Assembly (NCBI RefSeq): GCF_003569045.1
Contig: NZ_BFCB01000002.1
Location: 310,001 to 374,000, forward strand
DNA: 64,000 bases
Direction: 5' to 3'
Origin: Aggregatilinea lenta
Lineage (GTDB): Bacteria > Chloroflexota > Anaerolineae > Aggregatilineales > Aggregatilineaceae
Part shown: one piece after another, positions 17,990 to 27,073 of the stretch
Position numbering within the stretch: position 1 is the stretch's first letter
Layout: every line of letters starts with the position of its first letter
The notes under the pieces: generated by a model
Databases searched by the model: none
Seen by the model: the letters and a program-made list of their open reading frames with translations, nothing else
Told to the model about the DNA's origin: nothing
Made by a program: the position numbers and the translations under genes

Positions 17990-18069
17990 GAATGGAGTCA
18001 TCCTTATACCGCGTTTGGCACGATCATAGCGCAAAACCCATAACTCAAATACGGCGCGTTACGATGCGG

Positions 18070-18675
18070 TTAATCCAGTGCGTCCAGGGCCAGGTTCAGT
18101 TCCAGCACGTTGACGCGCGGCTCGCCCAGCACCCCCAGCCAACGATCCTCGGTGTGATCGTTGACCAGGGCAATCACCGCCGCCTCGTCCAGGCCGCGCG
18201 CGCGGGCCACGCGCGAAACCTGATAGAGCGCTGCCGCCGGGCTGATATGCGGATCGAGGCCGCTGGCGGAGGCCGTCACCAGATCGACCGGGACGGGCGC
18301 GGTGTTCGCGGGGTCGGTGGCCTGCAGCGCGTCGATGCGCGCCTGAACCGCGTCCAGCAAAGCGGGATTAAGCGGGCCGAAGTTCGAGCCAGACGAGGCC
18401 GCCGCGTTGTACGGTTCCGGGCCGGTCGCGGAGAGCCGCCCCCAGAAGTAGGCCGGATCGTCGAACGATTGGCCGATCAGCTCGGAACCGATGGCCTGCC
18501 CATCGCGCACGATCAGGCCGCCGTTGGCCTTACCGGGGAAGATCGCCTGTGCGATTCCGGTGATAATTAGCGGGTAGATCACCCCGGTGAGCAGTGTCAG
18601 CAGCGCTAACAGTACCAGCGCCGGACGCAGCGCGTTCCACAGCCCAGCAGCGCGTGATTTCGTGATATGCTCCAT
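18070..18675 (-). CDS. kdpC: KdpC, K+-transporting ATPase subunit C
   Basis: A 201-residue protein with one N-terminal membrane helix ([21 protein letters not shown]) and a periplasmic/extracellular-side domain. Family landmarks are [65 protein letters not shown] and [16 protein letters not shown]. KdpC stabilises the KdpFABC complex and raises its K+ affinity. [10 protein letters not shown] at 18675 is chosen because GGGAGGGGGAG precedes it. The gap to the kdpB stop is 13 bp. Confidence 0.96.
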   Translation of the reverse strand: MEHITKSRAAGLWNALRPALVLLALLTLLTGVIYPLIITGIAQAIFPGKANGGLIVRDGQAIGSELIGQSFDDPAYFWGRLSATGPEPYNAAASSGSNFGPLNPALLDAVQARIDALQATDPANTAPVPVDLVTASASGLDPHISPAAALYQVSRVARARGLDEAAVIALVNDHTEDRWLGVLGEPRVNVLELNLALDALD

Positions 18676-18688
18676 TTCTCCCCCTCCC

Positions 18689-20767
18689 CTACACCAATCC
18701 AAGCGCGGCCAGCAGCAGATCGATCAGCTTGATCCCGATGAACGGCACGATCAGCCCACCCAGGCCATACACCAGCAGGTTGTTGCGCAGCAGCGTCGAC
18801 GCCCCCACCGGGCGGTAGCGCACGCCGCGCAGCGCCAGCGGGATCAGGACGATGATGATCAGCGCGTTGAAGATTACGGCGGACAGGATCGCGCTTTGCG
18901 GCGTGGTCAGGTCCATCACGTTGAGGCGATCCAGCGCGGGGTACGTGCTGGCGAAGGCCGCCGGGATGATGGCGAAGTACTTCGAGACGTCGTTGGCGAT
19001 GCTGAACGTGGTCAGCGCGCCGCGCGTCATCAAAAGCTGCTTGCCGATCTCTACGATCTCGATCAGCTTGGTCGGGTTGGAGTCGAGATCGATCATGTTC
19101 CCGGCTTCCTTCGCGGCCTGCGTGCCGGTGTTCATCGCTACGGCGACGTCCGCCTGAGCCAGCGCGGGCGCGTCGTTCGTGCCGTCGCCCGTCATGGCAA
19201 CCAAGCGTCCCCCGGCCTGGCTGTCGCGGATCAGCTTCAGTTTGGCTTCGGGCGTGGCCTGCGCCAGAAAATCATCGACGCCCGCCTCCGCCGCGATGGC
19301 CGCTGCCGTCAGCGGGTTGTCGCCCGTGATCATGACGGTTTTGATGCCCATGCGGCGCAGTTCCGCGAAGCGTTCCGCAATCCCGCCCTTGACGATGTCC
19401 TTGAGCTGGATCACGCCCAGCACGCGCGGGCCGTCGGCCACCACGAGCGGCGTCGCGCCCTGCGTGGCGATGTCGTCCACCAGCATGCGCACAGCGGAGG
19501 GGAAGGGGCTGCCCTGTTCCTCGACGAACGCCTGGATCGCGTCGGCGGCTCCCTTGCGGATGCAGCGACCGTCCATATCGATGCCGCTCATGCGCGTCTG
19601 GGCCGTGAAGGGCACGAACGCCGCGCCGAGGGCGTGCACGTCGCGCTCGCGCAGGCCGTATTTCTCCTTCGCCAGCACGACGATGCTGCGGCCTTCGGGC
19701 GTCTCGTCGGCCAGTGACGCCAACTGCGCGGCATCGGCCAGCACGTCGGGACTGATCCCCTGCACCGGGAAGAAGGCGGTCGCCTGGCGGTTGCCGAGCG
19801 TGATCGTGCCGGTCTTGTCCAGCAGCAGCACGTCCACGTCTCCGGCGGCTTCGACCGCACGCCCGGACATAGCGATCACGTTGGCCTGGATCATGCGGTC
19901 CATGCCCGCGATGCCGATGGCCGACAGCAGCCCGCCGATGGTCGTCGGGATCAGACACACCAGCAGCGCGACGAGCACCGTCACCGTGACCGGCTCGCCC
20001 TGCCCGGCGGCGTCCACGCTGTAGATCGAAAACGGCAGCAGGGTCGCGGCGGCCAGCAGGAAGACGATCGTCAGCGCGGCCAGCAGGATATTCAGCGCGA
20101 TCTCGTTGGGCGTCTTCTGGCGCTTGGCGCCTTCGACCATCGAAATCATGTGATCCAGAAACGTCTCGCCGGGGTTGGCCTCGATCTGCACCACCAGCCA
20201 GTCGGACAGCACGCGCGTGCCGCCCGTGACGGCGCTGCGGTCGCCACCGCTCTCGCGGATGACCGGGGCGCTTTCGCCCGTGATCGCGCTCTCGTCCACC
20301 GACGCCACGCCCTTGAGCACGTTGCCGTCGCTGGGAATGATATCACCCGCTTCGACCAGCACCACGTCCCCCTTGCGCAGCGCGGTCGAGGGCACGATGT
20401 GGTATTCCGCCGCATGATCCGGGCGGGTGAGCTTCTTGGCGCTGGTGTCCTGGCGGGAGCGGCGCAGAGCGTCGGCCTGGGCCTTGCCGCGCCCCTCGGC
20501 CATCGCCTCGGCGAAGTTGGCGAACAGCACCGTGAACCACAGCCACGCGGACACGGCCAGGATGAAGCCGGGCGCGGCCTCGCCCTCGTCCACCAACGCC
20601 TGCAGGAACAGGGCCGTGGTCACCACACTGCCGACCTCGACGACGAACATCACCGGGTTTTTGAACTGGTGGCGCGGGTCGAGCTTGCGCCCGGCCTCCA
20701 CCGCCGCCCGCCTGACAATCGGCGGATCGAACAGCGGGCGCGCCTGAGCTTTCGTTTGTACGGTCAT
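18689..20767 (-). CDS. kdpB: KdpB, P-type K+-transporting ATPase catalytic subunit
   Basis: A 692-residue type IA P-type ATPase. The phosphorylation loop is [16 protein letters not shown], the A-domain motif [17 protein letters not shown], and the hinge [17 protein letters not shown], with [20 protein letters not shown] and [18 protein letters not shown] in the membrane core. It couples ATP hydrolysis to K+ movement through KdpA/KdpB. An ATG directly after the kdpA stop (20794) would add nine residues but lacks a ribosome-binding site; MTVQTKAQ at 20767 has GAGGA upstream. All catalytic motifs are intact. Confidence 0.97.
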   Translation of the reverse strand: MTVQTKAQARPLFDPPIVRRAAVEAGRKLDPRHQFKNPVMFVVEVGSVVTTALFLQALVDEGEAAPGFILAVSAWLWFTVLFANFAEAMAEGRGKAQADALRRSRQDTSAKKLTRPDHAAEYHIVPSTALRKGDVVLVEAGDIIPSDGNVLKGVASVDESAITGESAPVIRESGGDRSAVTGGTRVLSDWLVVQIEANPGETFLDHMISMVEGAKRQKTPNEIALNILLAALTIVFLLAAATLLPFSIYSVDAAGQGEPVTVTVLVALLVCLIPTTIGGLLSAIGIAGMDRMIQANVIAMSGRAVEAAGDVDVLLLDKTGTITLGNRQATAFFPVQGISPDVLADAAQLASLADETPEGRSIVVLAKEKYGLRERDVHALGAAFVPFTAQTRMSGIDMDGRCIRKGAADAIQAFVEEQGSPFPSAVRMLVDDIATQGATPLVVADGPRVLGVIQLKDIVKGGIAERFAELRRMGIKTVMITGDNPLTAAAIAAEAGVDDFLAQATPEAKLKLIRDSQAGGRLVAMTGDGTNDAPALAQADVAVAMNTGTQAAKEAGNMIDLDSNPTKLIEIVEIGKQLLMTRGALTTFSIANDVSKYFAIIPAAFASTYPALDRLNVMDLTTPQSAILSAVIFNALIIIVLIPLALRGVRYRPVGASTLLRNNLLVYGLGGLIVPFIGIKLIDLLLAALGLV

Positions 20768-20794
20768 GGATGTTTTTAGATCCTCAAGCCCCAT

Positions 20795-22537
20795 TTACAG
20801 GGCCATCTGCAACTGCTCGACGATGGGGCCAAGCGCCAGCGCCGGGATGAACGCCAGCGCGCCCACGATGATCACGATGCCGATCAGCAGCACGACGAAC
20901 AACGGCGTGTGCGTGGGCAGCGTGCCCGCGCCCGCCGGAGCGGACTTCTTGCGCGCCAGCGACCCGGCCAGCGCCAGGATGGGTACGATGATCCAGTAGC
21001 GCGCCAGCAGCATGGCGATGCCCAGCGCCGTGTTGTAGAACGGCGTATTGGCGCCCAGCCCGGCGAACGCGCTGCCGTTGTTGTTCCCGGCGGAGGTGAA
21101 GGCATAGAGCGCCTCGCTGAAGCCGTGCGCGCCGGGGTTGTAGATCGTCGCCCTGCCGCCATCCGTGACCAACGCAATCGCCGTGCCGACCAGCACGATC
21201 AGCGGCATGATCAGAATGATGATCGAGACCATCTTCATCTCGTAGGCTTCGATCTTCTTGCCCAGGTATTCCGGCGTGCGGCCCACCATCAGGCCCGCCA
21301 CGAACACCGCGACGATCACGAAGGCCAGCATGCCGTACAGGCCCGACCCCACGCCGCCGAAGATAGTCTCTCCCATATGCATCATGAACAGCGGCACGAG
21401 GCCGCCCAGCGGCGTAAACGAATCGTGCATCGCGTTGACCGAGCCGTTCGAGGCGGCAGTGGTGGCTGTCGCCCACAGCGCGGAGTTCGCCACGCCGAAG
21501 CGCAGCTCTTTGCCTTCCATGTTGCCGCCGGGATTGGCGTCGCTGGCGGTTTGATCGACGCCCAGCGCCGCGATGCGCGGGTTGCCGTGCGCCTCGGCGG
21601 CGTAGGCGGCGAGCGTAAAACCGACCAGCACGATCAGCATCGCGGCGAAGATCGCCCAGCCCTGCCGCGTATCGCCCACCATCTTGCCAAAGGTGTAGCA
21701 TAGGGCCGCCGGAATCAGCAGGATCGACAGTGACTCCAGGAAGTTAGTGAGCGGCGTGGGATTCTCGAACGGGTGCGACGAATTGACGTTGAAGAAGCCG
21801 CCGCCGTTGGTCCCCAACTGCTTGATGGCGATTTGCGACGCCGCCGGACCGAGTGCGATCTGCTGCGTGGTGACGGGGATCCCGTCTGCGCCGGTCACCG
21901 GCTGCACGAGGTCGACCGTCGCGGCGTGGTCGAAGGTCTGCACGACACCCTGCGAGATCAGGATCACGGCCAGGACAACCGACAGCGGCAGCAGGATATA
22001 CAGCGTGCTACGCGTCATATCCACCCAGAAGTTGCCGATGGTCGCGGCGGAGCGGCGCACGATGCCCCGGATCAACGCGACGAGCACGGCCATGCCGGTG
22101 GCTGCCGAGACGAAGTTCTGTACCGTCAGCCCGATCATCTGCGTGAGATAGCTCATGGTCGTCTCGCCGCCGTAACCCTGCCAGTTGGTGTTGCTGGTGA
22201 AGCTGATCGCGGTATTGAACGACGAATCGGACGAGACGCCCGGCAGATCCTGCGGGTTGAGCGGCAGCGCGCCTTGCAGCCGCTGGAGCGCGTAGAGCAC
22301 GAGCAGGCCAGCCGCGTTAAACACCAGCACGGCCAGCGCGTAGCCCTTCCAGCTCATTTCGCGCTCCGGGTGCACGCCGCCCAGATGGTAGAACAGGCGC
22401 TCCGCTGGCCCAAGTACACGGTCCAGCGGGGTCGATTGGCCCTCGTAGACGCGCGCCATGTAGCTGCCCAGCGGCTTGACTGCCAGCGCGAGTACCACGA
22501 TATACAGGCCGATCTGAAGCAGGCCGTTGGCGGTCAT
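20795..22537 (-). CDS. kdpA: KdpA, K+-binding/translocating subunit
   Basis: A 580-residue, ten-helix protein starting MTANGLLQIGLYIVVLALAV, with family landmarks KPLGSYMARVYEG, FNTAISFTSNTNWQGYGGE, QLGTNGGGFFNVNSSHPFEN, FMMHMGETIFGGVGSGLYGM and FTSAGNNNGSAFAGL. These contain the four pseudo-repeat selectivity-filter regions of the SKT superfamily (for example SNTNWQGYGG and GTNGGGFF). Its ATG overlaps the kdpF stop (TGATG). It is the K+ entry pathway of the Kdp complex in the membrane. Confidence 0.97.
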   Translation of the reverse strand: MTANGLLQIGLYIVVLALAVKPLGSYMARVYEGQSTPLDRVLGPAERLFYHLGGVHPEREMSWKGYALAVLVFNAAGLLVLYALQRLQGALPLNPQDLPGVSSDSSFNTAISFTSNTNWQGYGGETTMSYLTQMIGLTVQNFVSAATGMAVLVALIRGIVRRSAATIGNFWVDMTRSTLYILLPLSVVLAVILISQGVVQTFDHAATVDLVQPVTGADGIPVTTQQIALGPAASQIAIKQLGTNGGGFFNVNSSHPFENPTPLTNFLESLSILLIPAALCYTFGKMVGDTRQGWAIFAAMLIVLVGFTLAAYAAEAHGNPRIAALGVDQTASDANPGGNMEGKELRFGVANSALWATATTAASNGSVNAMHDSFTPLGGLVPLFMMHMGETIFGGVGSGLYGMLAFVIVAVFVAGLMVGRTPEYLGKKIEAYEMKMVSIIILIMPLIVLVGTAIALVTDGGRATIYNPGAHGFSEALYAFTSAGNNNGSAFAGLGANTPFYNTALGIAMLLARYWIIVPILALAGSLARKKSAPAGAGTLPTHTPLFVVLLIGIVIIVGALAFIPALALGPIVEQLQMAL

Positions 22538-22626
22538 CAAAACACCTCCGGCTTGAGCAGCGCCACGACCAGATACAACAGCAGCATGAGGGCGATCAAG
22601 CCCACGATCACATACAGCAGCGACAT
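22537..22626 (-). CDS. kdpF: KdpF, small stabilising subunit
   Basis: A 29-residue single-helix peptide (MSLLYVIVGLIALMLLLYLV, then VALLKPEVF) located immediately before kdpA, with an overlapping TGATG stop/start. KdpF is the lipid-like accessory subunit of KdpFABC, and both the LLKPE tail and the position are diagnostic. A GGAGGG ribosome-binding site lies within the last codons of the preceding small ORF, so the two are translationally linked. Confidence 0.92.
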   Translation of the reverse strand: MSLLYVIVGLIALMLLLYLVVALLKPEVF

Positions 22627-22630
22627 ACCC

Positions 22631-22720
22631 CTATCCCTCCTGAAGCCGTCCGCAAAGCGCGAGCAGGCCCCACGTCAGCACAAAAAACAGCAGCGTCGCC
22701 CCGACGAATAACGCATCCAT
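22631..22720 (-). CDS. 29-residue hydrophobic peptide upstream of kdpF
   Basis: A short frame MDALFVGATLLFFVLTWGLL plus ALCGRLQEG, with an AAGGAG ribosome-binding site 9 bp before the ATG at 22720. It forms one membrane helix with a positively charged end. It has the same length as kdpF and lies 4 bp before it. Similar tiny ORFs in front of kdpF exist in other genomes as far as I recall, without an assigned function. Its position suggests a second small subunit or regulator of the Kdp complex; this is inference. Confidence 0.7.
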   Translation of the reverse strand: MDALFVGATLLFFVLTWGLLALCGRLQEG

Positions 22721-22777
22721 CGCTTGACTCTCCTTGATGGTCGAAGGTGGGAAAATTTCCGGTACTGGAACGCCGGA

Positions 22778-23278
22778 TCAGTGATGGGCCGCCAGCGAAC
22801 GCGCGGGGCTGTCGGATGCCGAGCGGTCCGGCCTGCACGCGAGGTCCTGTGGGAAGGGGAACTGCTCGACAAGAGCGCAGCCCATCTGCGCCAGGCGGCG
22901 GCGTAGAAGCCGTGCTTGAAGTGCGGACCAGCGGGGAATGAGGCTCGGCGGCAGGTGCACGCATACGGTCTGCGCGCCGACCGCGCCAGCCGCCTCGACG
23001 ATGGCGGGCATGAAGTCGCTGTACTGCATTTCATACAGCGCAACCGGCACGCCGTACCCCTCCGCGATCTGCGTATAGTCGCGCAGATCGCACTGGAACT
23101 GCGATGAAAGCTGGCGGTAGGGCAGATCCGTCCCCAGCCAGCTCAGGCGCTGCGCCGGGATCAATGCAACCAGCGCGATGCCAGCCTGCATTTCACGGGC
23201 CAGCACACACGCGGCATGCAGTGCCTCCGCAGTCCACATTCTTTCCTCGACAACGACCATAATGGTTTGAGCGGCCAT
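22778..23278 (-). CDS. Universal-stress-like protein, first gene of kdp operon
   Basis: A 166-residue protein beginning MAAQTIMVVVEERMWTAEAL. It shows the alternating beta/alpha pattern of the USP/HUP fold: a first strand, a helix ALHAACVLAREMQ, a strand IALVALIPAQ, and a later helix/strand pair AIVEAAGAVGAQTVCVHLPP. The glycine-rich nucleotide-binding loop of ATP-binding USPs is not obvious. It is 57 bp upstream of the 29-aa ORF on the same strand and downstream of the third copy of the potassium operator, so it is probably co-transcribed with kdpFABCDE. A role in tuning Kdp is suggested by position only; KdpD itself contains a USP domain. Confidence 0.7.
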   Translation of the reverse strand: MAAQTIMVVVEERMWTAEALHAACVLAREMQAGIALVALIPAQRLSWLGTDLPYRQLSSQFQCDLRDYTQIAEGYGVPVALYEMQYSDFMPAIVEAAGAVGAQTVCVHLPPSLIPRWSALQARLLRRRLAQMGCALVEQFPFPQDLACRPDRSASDSPARSLAAHH

Positions 23279-23361
23279 GTGCTTTCTCAACTCTCTACGG
23301 CGTGGGGCAGCGCTCTCCTGCTGAATACGCGCCGATTCACAGGGTGATCGTGATGCTGTGA

Positions 23362-23426
23362 ATTGTAATGAGGAAACGATAAGGGAAAGCTCAGGATTGA
23401 GGCGAAAGAGGTCAAAAATGTATCAA
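23362..23426 (-). promoter_or_regulatory. Promoter/operator of usp-kdpFABCDE, third copy of the potassium architecture
   Basis: On the minus strand TTGAT begins at 23426 and TTGAC at 23415 (spacing 11). The positions expected for the proximal pair (23394, 23383) hold the degenerate CTGAG and CTTAT, and TACAAT begins at 23367. The offset from first half-site to -10 is 59 bp, the same as at 8231 and 12155. The predicted transcript starts near 23355, about 77 nt before the usp ATG. Confidence 0.65.
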
Positions 23427-23439
23427 GGTCAGCGTGCCG

Positions 23440-23478
23440 CGAAACAACAGCGACCCGCTGGTCAGTCCAGCGGGTCGC
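23440..23478 (-). terminator. Probable rho-independent terminator downstream of the 80-aa ORF
   Basis: A perfect 12-bp stem (GCGACCCGCTGG with CCAGCGGGTCGC) and 5-nt loop at 23450-23478, followed in the leftward direction by TGTTGTTT. It would end leftward transcription from the 80-residue gene, just before the kdp promoter. Confidence 0.7.
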
Positions 23479-23511
23479 ATCGAATATCTTATGGGTTGCG
23501 GGCTAGAAGCG

Positions 23512-23640
23512 CTCAGAACGAGCATGGAAAGCGGCTTGACTCCCCTTGCCGTTACTCACGACAAGCACCTTCCGCCGTACCGCGCTCCTGCTCCCTGGGG
23601 AAAAAGGGGCCGAGGGATGAGGGTTTCCGCAGACACGCTT
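23512..23640 (-). repeat. MITE-like element, copy C (inverted relative to copies A and B)
   Basis: The minus strand reads AGCGTGTCTGCGGAAACCC, then CTCATCCCTCGGCCCC, and ends GCTTTCCATGCTCGTTCTGAG. This matches, end to end, the elements at 37503-37629 and 55321-55448. The ends are imperfect inverted repeats. It lies between the 80-aa gene and the kdp promoter region. Confidence 0.75.
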
Positions 23641-23653
23641 AAAAAGCGCAGGC

Positions 23654-23896
23654 TCACCCCTCGCCGTCGTCCTCGTCGAGCGGGAAGACTTCCGAGAACA
23701 GATGCAGGTCGGACGTGACCGGCGTCTCGGTCATCTGAAAATCGGTGCCCTCGATGTAGGCATGCAGCGTGCGCTGGATGCCATCGCGACCTGTGTAGGC
23801 GATGGTATGCTCGCCTTGATACAGCTCCTCGTCGGCAAGCTCACACAGCAGGCCGTGCAGTGATCCCAGCTTATAGACCAAGGTTTCGTAGACCAT
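23654..23896 (-). CDS. Small protein of unknown function
   Basis: An 80-residue acidic protein beginning MVYETLVYKLGSLHGLLCEL, with a G-rich ribosome-binding site (AGGGGG) upstream. Its second half contains YTGRDGIQRTLHAYIEGTDF and an acidic tail PLDEDDGEG. Composition and codon use look coding, and a terminator-like hairpin follows about 175 bp downstream. No family was recognised. Confidence 0.55.
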   Translation of the reverse strand: MVYETLVYKLGSLHGLLCELADEELYQGEHTIAYTGRDGIQRTLHAYIEGTDFQMTETPVTSDLHLFSEVFPLDEDDGEG

Positions 23897-24024
23897 CGGA
23901 CTGCCCCCTGCTCACTCAGCGTTCAAAACAATGATATCATTGAGGAGCAGAGTGTTTACCGCCCAGTTTCCAATTATTCGTGAATTCTGTGGGCATGCGT
24001 GAGCCTCCGCACCCACCGCCGGAC

Positions 24025-24918
24025 TCAGCCCAGGAACAGACCGCCGTCCGCGCCAGCCCAAACCAGCGCCGGTGCGCCCCGGAACCACTGCGCAAACGCG
24101 GACAGCGCCGGTGCGCCCAGCCCGGTACCGCTCCAGCCCTCTACGCTCAGGCACTTCTGACCTTCCGCGCTCGACGCGCGCACCCACCACGCCGATGCCG
24201 CGCGGCTATAGATCGCGCTCCAGCCGCCGCTGTGCTGCGCCCACAGGTAGCTGCCATCCATCTGCACACGCTGCACCTGGATCGCCAGCCCGGCGCGCAG
24301 ATTGCCCACCCGTGTGGAGCTGGTGCCCGGTGCACTGCGGACCAGCACGCCCACGCTCAGCGTCACGGTACAGGTCGATGCCGGAACCGCCGTTGGTTGG
24401 GGGGTATTGGGCACCGGGGTGTTCGGCTGAGGCGTGCCGGTCGTCGGGAAACGCACGTCGAGGCACTCCTGCGTGACGTCATAGTTGCCGTAGGCCGAAT
24501 TGTTGTAGTACGCCGCGGCCCACACGGTCGTTCCGCTGGTCGTCTGCAAGCGGATCCACTCGTCCACGCGCAGCGCCGTGATGTCGTTGTACTGCACCTC
24601 GGTCACGCGCCACACGCTGCCCGGCTGCGCCCGCCCCGCGATGGCGAAATCCGTGCCCGGCCCTGTGCGCAGGTTGAGCGCCGGGCTTGCCATCACGGTG
24701 AAGTTACAGAGGGGCGTGCCCGACTGTGCCGCCGTCACCGAGAGGCCCGCCGCGCCCGCGCTGATCAGCAGCACGCTCAACACCAGCGCCGTGATCCAGC
24801 CGCGCACCGGGATGCTGCCCGGCAGCACGCGCTTCCACCTCCACCCTACGGAATCCATGTCTTGCTCAGTCGACCGTTCGACCGCACCATCTTCACCATC
24901 ACACCGTTGCTTGCTCAT
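24025..24918 (-). CDS. Membrane-anchored or secreted protein with two SH3-like domains
   Basis: A 297-residue protein starting MSKQRCDGEDGAVERSTEQD. GGAGAAGG precedes the ATG, so the longer upstream frame is not used. One hydrophobic segment (GWITALVLSVLLISAGAAGL, about residues 39-58) anchors or exports it. Two bacterial SH3-like modules follow: LNLRTGPGTDFAIAGRAQPG and LVRSAPGTSSTRVGNLRAGL, separated by a Pro-Thr linker (TGTPQPNTPVPNTPQPTAVP). Such modules bind cell-wall or surface polymers. The C-terminal 40 residues after KCLSVEGWSG are glycine/alanine rich and end abruptly, so a lost downstream domain is possible. Confidence 0.75.
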   Translation of the reverse strand: MSKQRCDGEDGAVERSTEQDMDSVGWRWKRVLPGSIPVRGWITALVLSVLLISAGAAGLSVTAAQSGTPLCNFTVMASPALNLRTGPGTDFAIAGRAQPGSVWRVTEVQYNDITALRVDEWIRLQTTSGTTVWAAAYYNNSAYGNYDVTQECLDVRFPTTGTPQPNTPVPNTPQPTAVPASTCTVTLSVGVLVRSAPGTSSTRVGNLRAGLAIQVQRVQMDGSYLWAQHSGGWSAIYSRAASAWWVRASSAEGQKCLSVEGWSGTGLGAPALSAFAQWFRGAPALVWAGADGGLFLG

Positions 24919-25045
24919 CAGAAGCCTTCTCCCATCACACCGTCTACAACAACAATCCGATAATCCCCGCCCAGCAAAAAACAGTTCCTTCGATCCTAGC
25001 GACCTGCCCCCGCGATGCCCACCCCCTCTGCCACATCCCAAACGC

Positions 25046-25073
25046 AAAAAAGCCTCTGCCGGGCGGCAAAGGC
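25046..25073 (-). terminator. Rho-independent terminator of the two-helix membrane protein gene
   Basis: On the minus strand GCCTTTGCC, a short loop and GGCAGAGGC (one mismatch) are followed by TTTTTT. It lies 33 bp past the stop of the gene at 25106. Confidence 0.85.
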
Positions 25074-25105
25074 TGCGCAATCAGGACTCGATAGGGAAGA
25101 TCGGG

Positions 25106-25456
25106 CTAGAGCGGCACGTTGCGTTTATAGATCTGGAGCATCAAGGCGCGCACGTCGTGCAGGTATTCCGTCTGGTCGATTTGTAGATCGATGTAGCTGG
25201 CCAGCGCCAGCAGCGAGACGAACAGCGCCAACCCCACCGCAACGAGGATCGCGCCGACGCGCACCGCGTCGCCGGTGTCGTAGTCGGCGGGCACCGTGTA
25301 CACCCCGCTGTCGTTGACCACCTTTTCGACATCCTCATTGCCGTCCACCAACACGACCGCGACGACCACCGCAGCAATCATCGCGATCAAGGCAATTCCG
25401 GCCAGAACGCCGTATATGAAGCTGGCAAACCGTAAAGCGCCATATCCTTTGTGCAT
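25106..25456 (-). CDS. Small membrane protein with two helices flanking an extracytoplasmic loop
   Basis: A 116-residue protein starting MHKGYGALRFASFIYGVLAG, with GGAG/AGGGGG upstream (an ATG five codons earlier is possible). Two long hydrophobic helices (about 12-40 and 68-92) flank an acidic loop (DGNEDVEKVVNDSGVYTVPA). The C-terminal part LQIDQTEYLHDVRALMLQIY looks like a short amphipathic helix. It has its own terminator. No family was recognised. Confidence 0.7.
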   Translation of the reverse strand: MHKGYGALRFASFIYGVLAGIALIAMIAAVVVAVVLVDGNEDVEKVVNDSGVYTVPADYDTGDAVRVGAILVAVGLALFVSLLALASYIDLQIDQTEYLHDVRALMLQIYKRNVPL

Positions 25457-25876
25457 CGCCCCCTGCTCCATCCGACTGTGGTGCAGCCCTGTAACGACCT
25501 GGCACCACCTGTTGATAAGACCTGAACCTATAATAGCATAGATGCGCCTTTATACGTGTGCATTTTCTGCCTGCCCGGCACAGCGGCGACACCAAAACCA
25601 GGTCGGGCCGGATGACTCGCTCGGCTGTGAAACGGCCCGATCAGTGGCGAGACCTCACCCCGGCCCCTCTCTCCAGTCAGGGCTGGAGAGGGGAGACAAG
25701 CAGGATCGCGTATTCCTTAGAGTTTGCGCATAGCCGGGTAGAACAAACTCTACCCCTACGGAAAAACGGCAGGAGGCGTTCGAGGAAGGCCGAATAGACC
25801 GCCGTGGGGCAGTTCGTGAAGTACCCCTACGAAAGCAGTGCCGGCGTGGGGGATGGCGGCATGACGTCAAGGCGCG
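25457..25876. repeat. Intergenic region with hairpin and palindrome repeats
   Basis: No gene is seen in these 420 bases. It contains one copy of the CCTCACCCC..GAGGGGAG hairpin family (25653-25697; stem around CCCCTCTCTCCAG/CTGGAGAGGGG) and one of the GGGTAGA.CAA.CTCTACCCC palindromes (25736-25756). The left part may hold the promoter of the leftward membrane protein gene. Confidence 0.6.
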
Positions 25877-26824
25877 TTACGCCTGCTCTTCATCAAGCTG
25901 GTTGATGGCGTCCTTCACCACCAGCGCGCTGCGGCGCAGGGCGTCCTGCTCGTCGTCGGCGAGCGTGAACAGGCAGTTATTCAGCACGCCCTGTGCCCCC
26001 ACCAGATTGGGCAGCGACACGGTCACGTCCTCGACCCCGGCGACCTCGTCAACCGGACTGCACACGGTCAGCAGCGAGCGCTGATCGCCGAGGATCACGC
26101 CTGTCACGCGCGCCAGCGCGCTGCCGACCCCGTAATACGTCGCGCCCTTGCCCTCGATGATGTGGTACGCCGCGCGGCGCACCTGCTCGTCAATGGTCTC
26201 CCGCACCTCGTCCGTGATCTCGTTCTCGCCTGCGCAAAACTGGTCCAGCGGAATCCCGCCAATGCTCACGCCCGACCACGCCAGCACCTCGGAATCACCG
26301 TGCTCGCCCAGCACATAAGCGTGCACGTTGTACGCCTCGATCCCTAACCGGCGGCTGAGCAACGACCGGAACCGCGCCGTATCGAGCATCGTGCCGGACC
26401 CCAGCACGCGACTGGCGGGCACGCCCACCTCCACGGCAAACCGGGCGGCGAGGTGTGTCATGATGTCCACGGGATTGGTTGCCACCACCAGCACCGCGTC
26501 CGGCGCATATTTCAGGACGCTGGGGATCACCTCGCGGAACACGGCAGCGTTGCGTCCCAGCAGTTGAAGCCGCGTTTCGCCGGGGCGCTGTCCCACACCT
26601 GCCGAGATGATCACCACCGCGCTGTTCGCCAGGTCTTCGTAGTCACCCGCCCGCACCACCATCGGCTGCGCAAAGGGCACCGCGTGCAGAATATCGTCCG
26701 CCTCGGCGCGGGCGCGGGCGCTGTTCTTGTCGGTCAGCACGATCTCGCGGCCCACGCCGCGCATCACCAGCGCATAGGCGGCGGTCGCGCCGACCATGCC
26801 GCTGCCCACGATTCCAATCTTCAT
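25877..26824 (-). CDS. ldh: L-lactate dehydrogenase
   Basis: A 315-residue LDH/MDH-superfamily protein. The NAD-binding motif is [17 protein letters not shown]. The specificity loop is [14 protein letters not shown], where glutamine rather than arginine indicates lactate/pyruvate over malate/oxaloacetate. Catalytic residues are the D and R in [11 protein letters not shown] and H in LGEHGDSEV, with the ATNPVDIMT motif also present. MKIGIVG at 26824 is the start because AGGAGG lies just upstream; the longer frame adds a non-homologous leader. It interconverts pyruvate and L-lactate with NADH in the cytoplasm. It is divergent from the large lipoprotein gene. Confidence 0.95.
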   Translation of the reverse strand: MKIGIVGSGMVGATAAYALVMRGVGREIVLTDKNSARARAEADDILHAVPFAQPMVVRAGDYEDLANSAVVIISAGVGQRPGETRLQLLGRNAAVFREVIPSVLKYAPDAVLVVATNPVDIMTHLAARFAVEVGVPASRVLGSGTMLDTARFRSLLSRRLGIEAYNVHAYVLGEHGDSEVLAWSGVSIGGIPLDQFCAGENEITDEVRETIDEQVRRAAYHIIEGKGATYYGVGSALARVTGVILGDQRSLLTVCSPVDEVAGVEDVTVSLPNLVGAQGVLNNCLFTLADDEQDALRRSALVVKDAINQLDEEQA

Positions 26825-27073
26825 CGGTCTGCCCTCCTGCTGGTCCACGTGTAAGTTCAATTCTGGCAGGTTTCCCTCCGGCTTACCACCTGCCCCTGCC
26901 GTTCTGAACGCAGCGTGGTCAATTTTCGACGCTTGCGCAATGATCTGGCTACGGTTAGCGGACGCTAGTGGCGAAATTGCGCGAAGGGTAATAGACTGAA
27001 TATTGGATTATTAGATAAATCCGAGCACCGCCGCACCCGTGTGAATCGCCCGCGGCGGCCAGGAGGGGACCGT

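Noticed and set aside
23512-23640. A small ORF reading through MITE-like copy C
   Set aside because: The frame only reflects the repeat; the same translated words occur in the other copies and no ribosome-binding site is present.
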